From Ignavibacteriales bacterium (lineage in GTDB: Bacteria > Bacteroidota > Ignavibacteria > Ignavibacteriales > SURF-24), in NCBI GenBank assembly GCA_026390815.1, contig JAPLFH010000031.1, positions 1 to 61,154 of the forward strand: 61,154 nucleotides of DNA, read 5' to 3'. Shown here piece by piece: positions 17,289 to 26,349 of this stretch; position 1 is the first letter of the stretch, and every line of letters begins with the position of its first letter. The position numbers and the translations under genes were made by a program. The notes under the pieces are model-generated. The model worked only from the letters and a program-made list of their open reading frames with translations. It was not told the DNA's origin and searched no databases.

Positions 17289-20200
17289 TCTTCTTACTCT
17301 TTATTTGTTCGTTAATTAGTATTTCAATTACATTATTTGCTTCAAAGTATCCTTTACGATCTTTGGTTAATACAATTAAAGAAATTTGATGCTTACCTTT
17401 CCCAATTTCTGAAGTAAAAATTCTTCGCGCAAAACCGGAATTAGTAAAACGATCCCCAAGTTTATTTAGTACTAACTGTTTTCTAAACCCATAATTAGTT
17501 GGAAAAAGCATGTCGTTAATCTTTATCAATATACCTCCAGCCAAATCATCATTCAGATCATCTAATGCCCATCCTTCAAAAAATAATTCTTCCCCGAATA
17601 TATTTATCTGCTTCACGTTTCCGTTTTGGTTAACAATCGGATTGTTGTTAATCATTTCTATTTCATATCGTGTAGTTCTGTTTAATTTTGCAATCCCATC
17701 CAATCCAGAAAGTTGAACAACCTGTTTTAATTCTTTACGAAATATTAAATCCATTATGAAAGAAATAATCCGCTGTCTTTGATATAAGCTATTTTTATCT
17801 GCTCTGAACCAATTCTGTAAGTCTATTTTGTTGGAAATATTATTAGGATACCAACTATTTACCTCCTCAATTGAAAACTGCGACTGTTCTTGCGCTTTCC
17901 AATTTTCTAAAAATTCTTTTGCAAGTTCTTCCATATTTTGATTTTTAGCTATTCCAAACAATATTGCTGCTATTTCGGAAGCTAAAGAAAAATCGTTAAA
18001 ATCCAGATGCTTGATACTATCTAAATTCCAGTATCGAGTGTTATGAAGAAGGCTGCGCATAATAAATGTTCTGAATAATCTTGTTGAAGGATTATTCTTA
18101 TTATCTTCTGTGTACCATTCTGTCATATGGTTATTGGCTAAATCAAAATCTTTATAGTTTGTGTAAAGTTTACTATTTGGAAATACATACATATTATCAG
18201 GATCCAGGAATGTACCATACACTCTATATTTTAAAACAAAATCGATGGAAGAGATAAAATCTTCTGTAGTTTCCCCGGGAAAACCAATTATTAACGGCAA
18301 AAGATTTTGTATACCATTTTTATGACAGGTTTGTATTATTCTTTTTGCGTTCTCCAGCTTGAAATTTTTTTTCATCAAATCCACAACACGCTGACTTCCA
18401 CTTTCAAATCCCCAAAAAATCCGCCAGCATCCTGCCTTGTACATTTTTTCAATCAATTCCTCTGTTAATTCTTCTCTTAAAGCCATAATAGAAGTCCAGA
18501 TAATTGAATGCTCTTTTTTTAGGTTCAATAATAAATCTACAAACTCCTCAAAGATCTTTGAGCGTCCATTATGAATGGATTCAGCAAACATAATATGATA
18601 TACGTTGTTAACCCGGGAAGCATATTTAATTCCTTCTCTAATTTCCTTAATTACTACCGCTGGATTTCGAAACCTAAATTTTTTGAAGTTAGGGCTTTCA
18701 CTACAAAAATTACATCTGTTAATACAACCTCTTGTTAAGAATGATGGGAATCCACCTAATCCGGTATAAAGGCTAAAATCGAATTGTGAATAGTCAGCAA
18801 TGATATCCGAGTTGAATAAATCTGGTAATTCCGGCTCCCCATTATTTATTATTTCTTTTTCAGAACGATAAGCAAAGCCTTTTATTTTAGTTCTGAAATC
18901 TCTTGTTACCTCAAACTCCAGAAGAAACTTTGGCAATGCAACTTCGCATTCTCCCTGACAAATAATATCTGGAATTGCGTTATTATTTTGAAAAAACTTT
19001 ACGTTAGTATAGGCAGGGAAGCAATCAAGTCCACCAAACAGAATAGGTATTTCTGGTTTTATTGATTTTATAAACTCTGCTGCTTTAAGAACAAAGAAAT
19101 TCGTCCACGGATTAATTGTAAAACCAATTAAATCCAGGTTATTATCAACAACTAAATTGAATAAATATCCTTCAATATATTCCCTGTATTTTTCATAGAG
19201 TTCTGTAACAGCTTTTTCATTTTTCCAGATAGCGCCAGATTCCCAATTTCTATTATCCTCTTCCTTAGCTTCACGATATATTTTAACATTCAAATCCTCT
19301 ATCAGACATTCCCACCCAGCTTTCTTAACAACACCACCTACATAAGCCAAAGCATAGTACGGCTGTTCAACACTCCACCAGGGCATTCCTATTAAAAGCA
19401 TTTTACCTTTTTTGTTAATCTTATCAAATGAGTTTTCGGTAAGATCATCTTTATTTAAATTTAAGTCTGAATTGTTATATCCTATTGAAAGCGAAGAAAA
19501 CATTACCGCCAGTCTTCTTGTATCTTCTTGACCAACTAAAGATGGCATAAAATGCCCGCTGCTAATAATCTTAATTATGTAATCAGAATTGCTTTGAGGA
19601 AGGGATATTTTTATACACTGAATCTTGTTATCACTATCAAAGATTAATTTATTTATCAATTTATCATTTAATAAAACTTGTGCTTCAAACGGAAAATTTG
19701 GATAAGCATTCCCTTTAATACAATTTAAATTGAAATTTACCTCTAGTGGATATTTTATAAGATATGCCGGTATTATCATTTCAGCTTCTTTATCAATCCA
19801 GCGGAACTTACCTTCATCATTGTAAAAACCTTTATAACCAATAAAATCGAAAGAGAGTTTATTACTTATCAGATACACAATGTTTTCTATTGCTGCTTCA
19901 TTATTTTCTTCCTGAATTAAAATTTGTTTAAGAATTTCAACGGCTCGTGTATAATTTCCCTCTAAGATTTCAACAACCGCCAGATCATTAAGAGCATCCA
20001 CATTATCAGGATCTCTAACAAGAAGTGAACTTAAAACTTGCCTTGCACTTTGCAAATTTTCTGCCTGAATGTCCTTTTCAGCTTTGTGAATAATTTGTTT
20101 AGTAAGTTGGTTTTTTAATTGGTCGTTGGAATCAACGTTTCCATTTTGTTGTTGAACATTAGGATCATCAATTCTTGAATTGATATGCTGTACTTCTAAA

Positions 20201-23200
20201 TATTTCTTATTACCAATTGCAACTTCATTTTCCGGATCGAGTACTAATATTTGATGTAATAATTTTTCAGCTTCCAATAGATCGTTTAGTAAAATGGAAG
20301 CAACTACAAGATCATTTAGGATATTTATATTATCAGGTTCTTTCTTAAGAATAAAATTCAAAACTTCTTTTGCTTCTAGGTTCTTTCCTTCCTGTATTAA
20401 CTCTTCCGCCATTGTAAAAAGGTTATTTACTATTGCTTTTTCTGGAATGGCATTATTGGTAAAATCACGAATTATATTCTGGTAAAGTTCATTGTAGCGG
20501 AGTGCTTGTTTCTCCATTGAGTATTCTTTTTCTGCTTTTGCTCTACTATTTATTTTTAATTCATTCTGATTACCTTCAAATAAAACCCATCTAATTCCTT
20601 CTGCTAAATCTTCAACATTTTTAGCTTGTGCTAAGTATCCATTTTTTTTATGTTCAATTTCATCCTTCACTCCTCCTATATTAAAACCAACCACAGGTAA
20701 ACCACATGCTAATGCTTCTATAATAACGTTAGGCAGGTTGTCTTCTATGGAAGGAAGAACGAAAACATCGGCAAGGTTATAAATACCGGCTAATTTATTT
20801 TCATCTGTTATTTTGCCAAAATTAATTAACGAGCATTTTTCTGGAATTTTAAAATTATTTGAATAGTACCCGAACACACCAAGAATAATGTTAATATCTT
20901 TAAACTGCTTACTAAAAATTTCTAAAGCATCAATTAAATAATTAAATCCTTTTCTATTCGTTTCGTAATCGGCACCAAAAAGGATTAGCTTTTTAGGTGA
21001 AAGGAATTCAAGTGTTTTTTCATATTCAACCGTAGGATGTGGAATATAAACATCTAATGGAAAGCCATTGGGAATTACCGCTATAGGAAATTTTATAAAT
21101 AATGGACTTTGAGAAGCACAATCAGCAAGCCAGTTACTCGGGGTAACAATAGTAAGATTTAAATTCCTGTAGGCTTTAAATTTTTTAAGCCAAATCTGGC
21201 GAGACAAATCATTTTCATTATTAGAACCCAATTGGGGGCAAGCACCACAGCCGGTTTTATATTTATCACAGTCACCCGAATAATGGCAACCGCCGGTAAA
21301 AGCATTCATATCGTGCAGTGTCCAGACAATTGGTTTGTTATAAAATGCCAGTCGCATATAAACAGAATCCAATAACCCAGATGTCCAATGGAGATTTATT
21401 AAATCTGCATTTTGAATATCATAATTATCGTGTAGTTTAATTCCGGAATTTATATCAGTAAAAATCTCCAAACCTTTTGGTCTATCAGAATATTTTTTTA
21501 CTTCAGCCTGACAGATATCCCATTGTGTAGACCAAGCTTCTTGTAAAGCAAAAGTTTTGGGTACATCAATAGTTTTTATGCTTTCATCAATTAAGGATTT
21601 ATTTAAAACTAATAATGTGGAATTAAAACCACGTGCTTGAAGTCCTTTGTTTAATCTATATGCAGCTTTACCAGCTCCACCATTATCCAATGATGATAAA
21701 TGGACTATATTGAGTTTCTTAAAATCCCCATCAGTCTGGTTTTCTAAAATATCCGGAAGTTTTTTATTCTCCAGCATTCTTTCAAATACTGTTTTATTTA
21801 CAAAAGAAAGTTCATTTAAAGCAATAATCTTAGCGGTCTGATTTGTATCTTCAAGAAAGCCTTTTATTTTGCCTCCTGCTGTATAATCTATTGCCACAAA
21901 GTTACAGCCAACTGTAGAAGCAAAAACCACTGAATGGAATCTCATCGCAATGCAGAAATCTGCAGAAGCCATCGCGATTAGAATTTCTTCAGGACTTTGG
22001 GGTTGAATGATATATGTAACTCTTTCATCATTAGTAACATTTACTATTCTCTTTGCAAATTCTCTATCATCCTTTCCAATGGGAAAATAATGCATCGCCC
22101 ACAATTCAATCTTATGTTCCGGGTACCACGAAAGCAGTTTATTTATAAAACAAATAATATTATGAAAAGCTAAATCTGGAGAAATATTCTGTGGATATTC
22201 ATGTGTAAGTTCTCTAAAAAAACAACGGATTATATTTCCCTGTTTTTGGTATTCTATCTTTAAACTTTTAATAAAAGTGATTGATGGATCGGTTCTAACT
22301 ATTATTTCTTTTTTAATTCCCAAGTTCCTTAGCAATGCTTTTGAAGCTGAATCTCGCACGCTTACTTTACTTGCCGTCTTAACAATTTGAACAACATTAT
22401 TTCTATACTCTTCTACATTTAGCGGTCCAATTCCGCAGCCTTCTACAATTCTGGGTTTATGTTGTTCATAAAATAATCTGAATAAGTCTGCAATCATTCC
22501 TGTTTGAGGAATATCCATTAGTGGACCACCAGCCATTACAATTGCATCGCATTCAATTGTTGCAAAGTGTGCGGATTGACCGTGGTAATCCAAAATCTTA
22601 AAGGATTTACCAATCGTTTCATCCAAATTGGAAAAATTCATTTTAGAATAAGATGGAAATAAACTGAACAGGACAAATTCCAAATGGGGGTTTACTTTTA
22701 AATATTCCTGAATTATTCCTTTTAGAATTGCAATATCCCCTGCGGTTTCTGTACCATACCATCCAACCAATAATATTTTTTTTACAGATTTTAAGTCAAA
22801 TTCAATGGTGGGCAACGCCTCATCAATAGCCGGTTGAAGTTTGTTGTAAAGCATTAAATTATCGTAAAAATTTTTACTGCTATTAAGGAAATTAACTGAT
22901 GGTGTGTATTCAGAGTGATAATCATGAACACAGTTATTACAATGCTCTAACCTTATTTGCAGTCTCTCTTCTAAATTCGCTTCTGCTTTTTTACCAATAT
23001 CGTTATCTGATTTATGTGCTTTGCCTTTAGGTGCACAATAAGCAAAGTTACCTTCGCTATCCAAATTTATTGCATTTGAAAATTGATACGGGCACTGAAT
23101 TATTCTTTGTCCGCCAGAAAGAATTGATAAAATAGAATTATATGTAAATCTTATTTGCTCTTCAGGTTCATATTCGCTAATTAAAAGATGGAAAAAAGAA

Positions 23201-24138
23201 ACCAGGTGCTTTATTTCATGGTCATTAAAATTTCTAATTTGCTCTTTTAGATTTTTATTGTAAAGTCTATTTATAAATTCGGCTACTCTGAATCTAACAT
23301 AGATATTATTAGATTTACCCCAGTCCAACAGCTCGTGAAGATGATAAACATTTTCTTTAATAATTGTACAACTTGCTATTACCTGAACATTCTGTTTTCT
23401 TAAGCCAAATAAAGTTTTGGTAGCTTTTTCAAATGCCTTCTCCTTACCACGGATTTTATTATGAACGTTTTCTATTCCATCTAAAGAAACCATTCCTCCA
23501 AAATCAAAGCCCATTTTAAAATAATAATTATTGACTTTGCTATATACTTCAATTGCTTTATCAGATAAAAAACCATTAGTTATAAAAGAAGCTCCTTTAA
23601 GTTTTTTGAGCGTTTCCGGTAGAATCCTGTACAAATCAAATAAATCATTTCGGAGTGTGGGTTCACCACCAGTAATTCCAACATGTTCAACTTCTGAAAA
23701 AAATGGATTTAAAAATGTTTTACGCAGCCCATCTATACTAATTTCATAATCCCTTTTCTGCTGCCATATATTGCACATTAAACATTTGCTGTTACAAATG
23801 TTATTTGCCTGAAAATTGATTATCCGTGGTTTGTTGAAGCTAAATGATTTAATTAAAGAAATCATTTCTTCTTCCAGTAATTTTAGAATGTTTTTAAGAT
23901 TACTGGAATTAGTTAACTTTATAATAGAAGCGTTAGGATAAACTTTAAGGTAATCGTCAATCTCTTTTTGCGCCAATTCAATTTTCCCAATACGGATTAA
24001 CGCGAAAACAATTCCATACATTATTTGAATGTTACCCGGATACTGTTTTTGAATTTCCTTTAACTTATTTAACCCACATTGCACATTGTCCCCTGTTATA
24101 TCTTGAATTGAAGAAATCAAATGCAATTTTACGTTCAT
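17266..24138 (-). CDS. Giant radical-SAM / pyruvyltransferase / GT4 / B12-radical-SAM fusion
   Basis: A 2290-aa polypeptide in one unbroken frame. Domains: short TPR (about 14-70); radical SAM with CNSKCLMC at 115-122, GGEP at 157-160 and SPASM-like Cys 349, 368, 400, 403; polysaccharide pyruvyltransferase (about 452-775; VGWYGTETAGDIAIL, MAGGPLMD, MRFHSVVFAS); GT4 glycosyltransferase (about 808-1225; LHDMNAFTGGCHYSGDC, PSIEDNLPNVIIEALACG); TPRs (about 1235-1420); a beta domain (about 1425-1560); B12-binding-like domain (about 1577-1745) with a second radical SAM (CINRCNFC at 1805-1812); and a C-terminal beta domain (about 2155-2275). Separately these classes modify sugars or peptides, add pyruvate ketals and transfer sugars. 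One polypeptide joining all of them suggests a glycan-decorating assembly; the substrate is unknown. Confidence 0.82.
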   Translation of the reverse strand: MNVKLHLISSIQDITGDNVQCGLNKLKEIQKQYPGNIQIMYGIVFALIRIGKIELAQKEIDDYLKVYPNASIIKLTNSSNLKNILKLLEEEMISLIKSFSFNKPRIINFQANNICNSKCLMCNIWQQKRDYEISIDGLRKTFLNPFFSEVEHVGITGGEPTLRNDLFDLYRILPETLKKLKGASFITNGFLSDKAIEVYSKVNNYYFKMGFDFGGMVSLDGIENVHNKIRGKEKAFEKATKTLFGLRKQNVQVIASCTIIKENVYHLHELLDWGKSNNIYVRFRVAEFINRLYNKNLKEQIRNFNDHEIKHLVSFFHLLISEYEPEEQIRFTYNSILSILSGGQRIIQCPYQFSNAINLDSEGNFAYCAPKGKAHKSDNDIGKKAEANLEERLQIRLEHCNNCVHDYHSEYTPSVNFLNSSKNFYDNLMLYNKLQPAIDEALPTIEFDLKSVKKILLVGWYGTETAGDIAILKGIIQEYLKVNPHLEFVLFSLFPSYSKMNFSNLDETIGKSFKILDYHGQSAHFATIECDAIVMAGGPLMDIPQTGMIADLFRLFYEQHKPRIVEGCGIGPLNVEEYRNNVVQIVKTASKVSVRDSASKALLRNLGIKKEIIVRTDPSITFIKSLKIEYQKQGNIIRCFFRELTHEYPQNISPDLAFHNIICFINKLLSWYPEHKIELWAMHYFPIGKDDREFAKRIVNVTNDERVTYIIQPQSPEEILIAMASADFCIAMRFHSVVFASTVGCNFVAIDYTAGGKIKGFLEDTNQTAKIIALNELSFVNKTVFERMLENKKLPDILENQTDGDFKKLNIVHLSSLDNGGAGKAAYRLNKGLQARGFNSTLLVLNKSLIDESIKTIDVPKTFALQEAWSTQWDICQAEVKKYSDRPKGLEIFTDINSGIKLHDNYDIQNADLINLHWTSGLLDSVYMRLAFYNKPIVWTLHDMNAFTGGCHYSGDCDKYKTGCGACPQLGSNNENDLSRQIWLKKFKAYRNLNLTIVTPSNWLADCASQSPLFIKFPIAVIPNGFPLDVYIPHPTVEYEKTLEFLSPKKLILFGADYETNRKGFNYLIDALEIFSKQFKDINIILGVFGYYSNNFKIPEKCSLINFGKITDENKLAGIYNLADVFVLPSIEDNLPNVIIEALACGLPVVGFNIGGVKDEIEHKKNGYLAQAKNVEDLAEGIRWVLFEGNQNELKINSRAKAEKEYSMEKQALRYNELYQNIIRDFTNNAIPEKAIVNNLFTMAEELIQEGKNLEAKEVLNFILKKEPDNINILNDLVVASILLNDLLEAEKLLHQILVLDPENEVAIGNKKYLEVQHINSRIDDPNVQQQNGNVDSNDQLKNQLTKQIIHKAEKDIQAENLQSARQVLSSLLVRDPDNVDALNDLAVVEILEGNYTRAVEILKQILIQEENNEAAIENIVYLISNKLSFDFIGYKGFYNDEGKFRWIDKEAEMIIPAYLIKYPLEVNFNLNCIKGNAYPNFPFEAQVLLNDKLINKLIFDSDNKIQCIKISLPQSNSDYIIKIISSGHFMPSLVGQEDTRRLAVMFSSLSIGYNNSDLNLNKDDLTENSFDKINKKGKMLLIGMPWWSVEQPYYALAYVGGVVKKAGWECLIEDLNVKIYREAKEEDNRNWESGAIWKNEKAVTELYEKYREYIEGYLFNLVVDNNLDLIGFTINPWTNFFVLKAAEFIKSIKPEIPILFGGLDCFPAYTNVKFFQNNNAIPDIICQGECEVALPKFLLEFEVTRDFRTKIKGFAYRSEKEIINNGEPELPDLFNSDIIADYSQFDFSLYTGLGGFPSFLTRGCINRCNFCSESPNFKKFRFRNPAVVIKEIREGIKYASRVNNVYHIMFAESIHNGRSKIFEEFVDLLLNLKKEHSIIWTSIMALREELTEELIEKMYKAGCWRIFWGFESGSQRVVDLMKKNFKLENAKRIIQTCHKNGIQNLLPLIIGFPGETTEDFISSIDFVLKYRVYGTFLDPDNMYVFPNSKLYTNYKDFDLANNHMTEWYTEDNKNNPSTRLFRTFIMRSLLHNTRYWNLDSIKHLDFNDFSLASEIAAILFGIAKNQNMEELAKEFLENWKAQEQSQFSIEEVNSWYPNNISNKIDLQNWFRADKNSLYQRQRIISFIMDLIFRKELKQVVQLSGLDGIAKLNRTTRYEIEMINNNPIVNQNGNVKQINIFGEELFFEGWALDDLNDDLAGGILIKINDMLFPTNYGFRKQLVLNKLGDRFTNSGFARRIFTSEIGKGKHQISLIVLTKDRKGYFEANNVIEILINEQIKSKKIGSEIFS

Positions 24139-24259
24139 ACAAAAGTTTTTTGTTTTTATAAAATCGGGTTTTAAGATGGTAAGTGTTCTAATATCATACC
24201 ACCAGAAAAAGGGTGAGTAAATAATAATTATGGGAAAATGAATGTGGTTATTTGACTAT

Positions 24260-24275
24260 TGGCTAATTTTAGCCA
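24260..24275. other. Short perfect palindrome between two minus-strand genes
   Basis: TGGCTAA/TTAGCCA with a 2-base centre lies in the 197-bp gap between the 621-aa gene and the 2290-aa gene. It could be an operator for the glycosylation genes or a weak terminator; no T tract follows on the minus strand. Confidence 0.3.
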
Positions 24276-24335
24276 GGTATAAAATGGGGGTATTAAAATA
24301 AAGTAATTAAAGATGGTTGAAGTTAGGAGCTTTCC

Positions 24336-26201
24336 TCAGAGAAATATCGAATTCAATTTATTTTGGATTGCCCCAATTTCTTCTTGAATGTTTGTCTTTA
24401 ACACACCTTCCCGGATCTTTTTTTCTTCGATTAAAGTTTCAATTTGTATGCGAATCTTCTCTATTTTATTCTTTGCATTACTTTCATATTCTTTTATTCT
24501 AACCTCAATTTCCTTTTTAATTATTTCTACTTCCCGCTCTTTATTGGTTTTTATTTGAGCAATTTGTTTTAATAGTCTTTGCTTTTCATTAGAACGTTCC
24601 AGGACTTTTGAAATCATTGTTATCACCGAAATGATTAGTCCGATTATAAAAATTATCGAACTCCATTTTAAACCGCTAACCAACACAGAAAGTATTAATC
24701 CTGATGCTTGAACATCGGATAATTCCTGACCCTTTATGCCGTCAACAAAACCGCCAACAATGAACACAATAATGGAAATGATAAAATTATAAATAAGTGA
24801 ATTATTGAATGCCATAAATGGATTAGAGTCCTGTGACTTATCTACACGGGATAAACGATTTTCAATCTCGGCAATTAAGTTATTATACTTCAATTCATTT
24901 TTTTCTAAATTTTCTTTCTTGGTTGCCTGAATTCTTTCTTTCGTCTTTTCAATATCGTTCTGTAACGAATTTATTTCATCAAGGAAAATCTGGTGCTTTT
25001 TATTAAACAAATTCAATTCAGAATTCATCTTTACTTCCAGGTTGGAATTGAATATACTTTTTATATTTTCTATTAATGCGTATAACTTATCAAACAGAAA
25101 ATCATCAACCATATTTAGAAAAACATTTTTTTCTTTTGTAAAAAGTTTAATAAAATTTTCCAGAAATATTATCCCATCTCTTACCGCATCATTATAATGT
25201 TTTTCCACATTCAATTCTTTCAATTTTGAAATTAGAATACTTAAACTTTTCATTTTGGTTTGCTTTGTTACATTAAGCGTTTCAAAAATAAATTTAATGT
25301 TGGAATATAAAGGTGCAAATTCCTTGTGATTAAATATTTGCGGAGATACTGAATTCGTCAAGAAGAAATTAAACAATTCCAAATTATTTACTTCCAATGC
25401 AAAGGTCAATCTTTCCAGGTCAAATAGAATAATATTCTTTATATAAACAAGACTGTTTTCAAAATCGCCTGTTGCCCGAAGCGCAATTGCAAGATAAAAC
25501 TGGGCTGTAATTCCGTTAGGAACAATATTTAAAGCCTCCTGTAAGTTTATTTTTGCTTCTTCAAATTCCCGATTTTTAATATTGCTGAATGATTTAAAAA
25601 TATTCTGATAATACAGGAATTGAGATTTTACATCTTCAGGTAAATTGGAATGCAGTATTAAGCTATTAGCTAAATCAATTGATTGATTAAATTTTTCATT
25701 AGAATAGAATTTATCCTCATTTAGAATTAGCGTTGAAGCAAGTAGATGTTTTATTAAATCTTCCGGCATTTCACTTTTTTCAATTAAGTTCTTTGTAGTG
25801 CTAGCAAAAAAAAGTCTTTCTCGTTCAGATTTTTCAGAAGTCCACCTAATATAAAATTTTCTTATTTCATCTTTTGTTGAATTACTTCGGGGCGTTTTCT
25901 TATCTAAAGGTGAGGAATAATTCTCAAGATTTAAAGTTAAAGGATGGTTGCACACCCAAAAAAACTTTGAAGTTTCTAAAGAAACGAAATATTCATTTGT
26001 TTTTGGTGGAAGGTTATATGCAAAATGCTGTGCGGTAGTTTTTAAAAACTGTTCAAAGGATATGGTTTTTTCTACCTGGGATTGGAAATACTCTTTACCC
26101 AAATTTTTTAATTTCGAAAAATTTATTTCTTGTAATAATTCTTCTTCATTTCCTAAAAAATTTGCTTTCAGGTTTCCGTTTATTTCGGGATCCTTCATCA
26201 T
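24336..26201 (-). CDS. TPR/coiled-coil membrane protein of unknown function
   Basis: A 621-aa protein I do not recognise. Residues about 1-160 are helical with no known motif (FFWVCNHPLTLNLENY). About 165-300 contain TPR-like repeats (AKINLQEALNIVPNGITAQFYLAIALRATGD, split by eye). About 400-465 form a charged coiled coil. Two membrane helices follow (about 475-500 and 520-550), with GGFVDGIKG and polar residues between them. A second coiled coil (about 550-620) closes the chain. There is no signal peptide, so most of it should be cytoplasmic and anchored by a hairpin. It lies just upstream of the giant glycosylation genes on the same strand and may be co-transcribed. AAGGA is 7 bases before the first ATG. 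Confidence 0.65.
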   Translation of the reverse strand: MMKDPEINGNLKANFLGNEEELLQEINFSKLKNLGKEYFQSQVEKTISFEQFLKTTAQHFAYNLPPKTNEYFVSLETSKFFWVCNHPLTLNLENYSSPLDKKTPRSNSTKDEIRKFYIRWTSEKSERERLFFASTTKNLIEKSEMPEDLIKHLLASTLILNEDKFYSNEKFNQSIDLANSLILHSNLPEDVKSQFLYYQNIFKSFSNIKNREFEEAKINLQEALNIVPNGITAQFYLAIALRATGDFENSLVYIKNIILFDLERLTFALEVNNLELFNFFLTNSVSPQIFNHKEFAPLYSNIKFIFETLNVTKQTKMKSLSILISKLKELNVEKHYNDAVRDGIIFLENFIKLFTKEKNVFLNMVDDFLFDKLYALIENIKSIFNSNLEVKMNSELNLFNKKHQIFLDEINSLQNDIEKTKERIQATKKENLEKNELKYNNLIAEIENRLSRVDKSQDSNPFMAFNNSLIYNFIISIIVFIVGGFVDGIKGQELSDVQASGLILSVLVSGLKWSSIIFIIGLIISVITMISKVLERSNEKQRLLKQIAQIKTNKEREVEIIKKEIEVRIKEYESNAKNKIEKIRIQIETLIEEKKIREGVLKTNIQEEIGAIQNKLNSIFL

Positions 26202-26311
26202 TCCTTCATCCTTGAAGATAAAATTTGGTTATTCCTTACCAAATCTATTATCGGAATAATTCCCTGGAAGTTTATAATAATTGCAAGAATATTTTAGGTT
26301 AGTTGAATGTT

Positions 26312-26346
26312 AAAACCTTCGGGGTTTTCAGAACCTCGAAGGTTTT
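26312..26346 (-). terminator. Terminator of the PAS-kinase operon
   Basis: AAAACCTTCG (26312-26321) pairs with CGAAGGTTTT (26337-26346), and the stem continues inward through GGGTT/AACC-type pairs. It starts 4 bp after the stop of the hybrid kinase, and its U-rich arm ends the minus-strand hairpin. Confidence 0.75.
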
Positions 26347-26349
26347 TCA

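Noticed and set aside
12090-24138. Giant enzymes as read-through artefacts of several genes
   Set aside because: The frames are continuous with conserved motifs throughout, with linker and TPR segments between domains and no internal stop or ribosome site where separate genes would be expected to begin.
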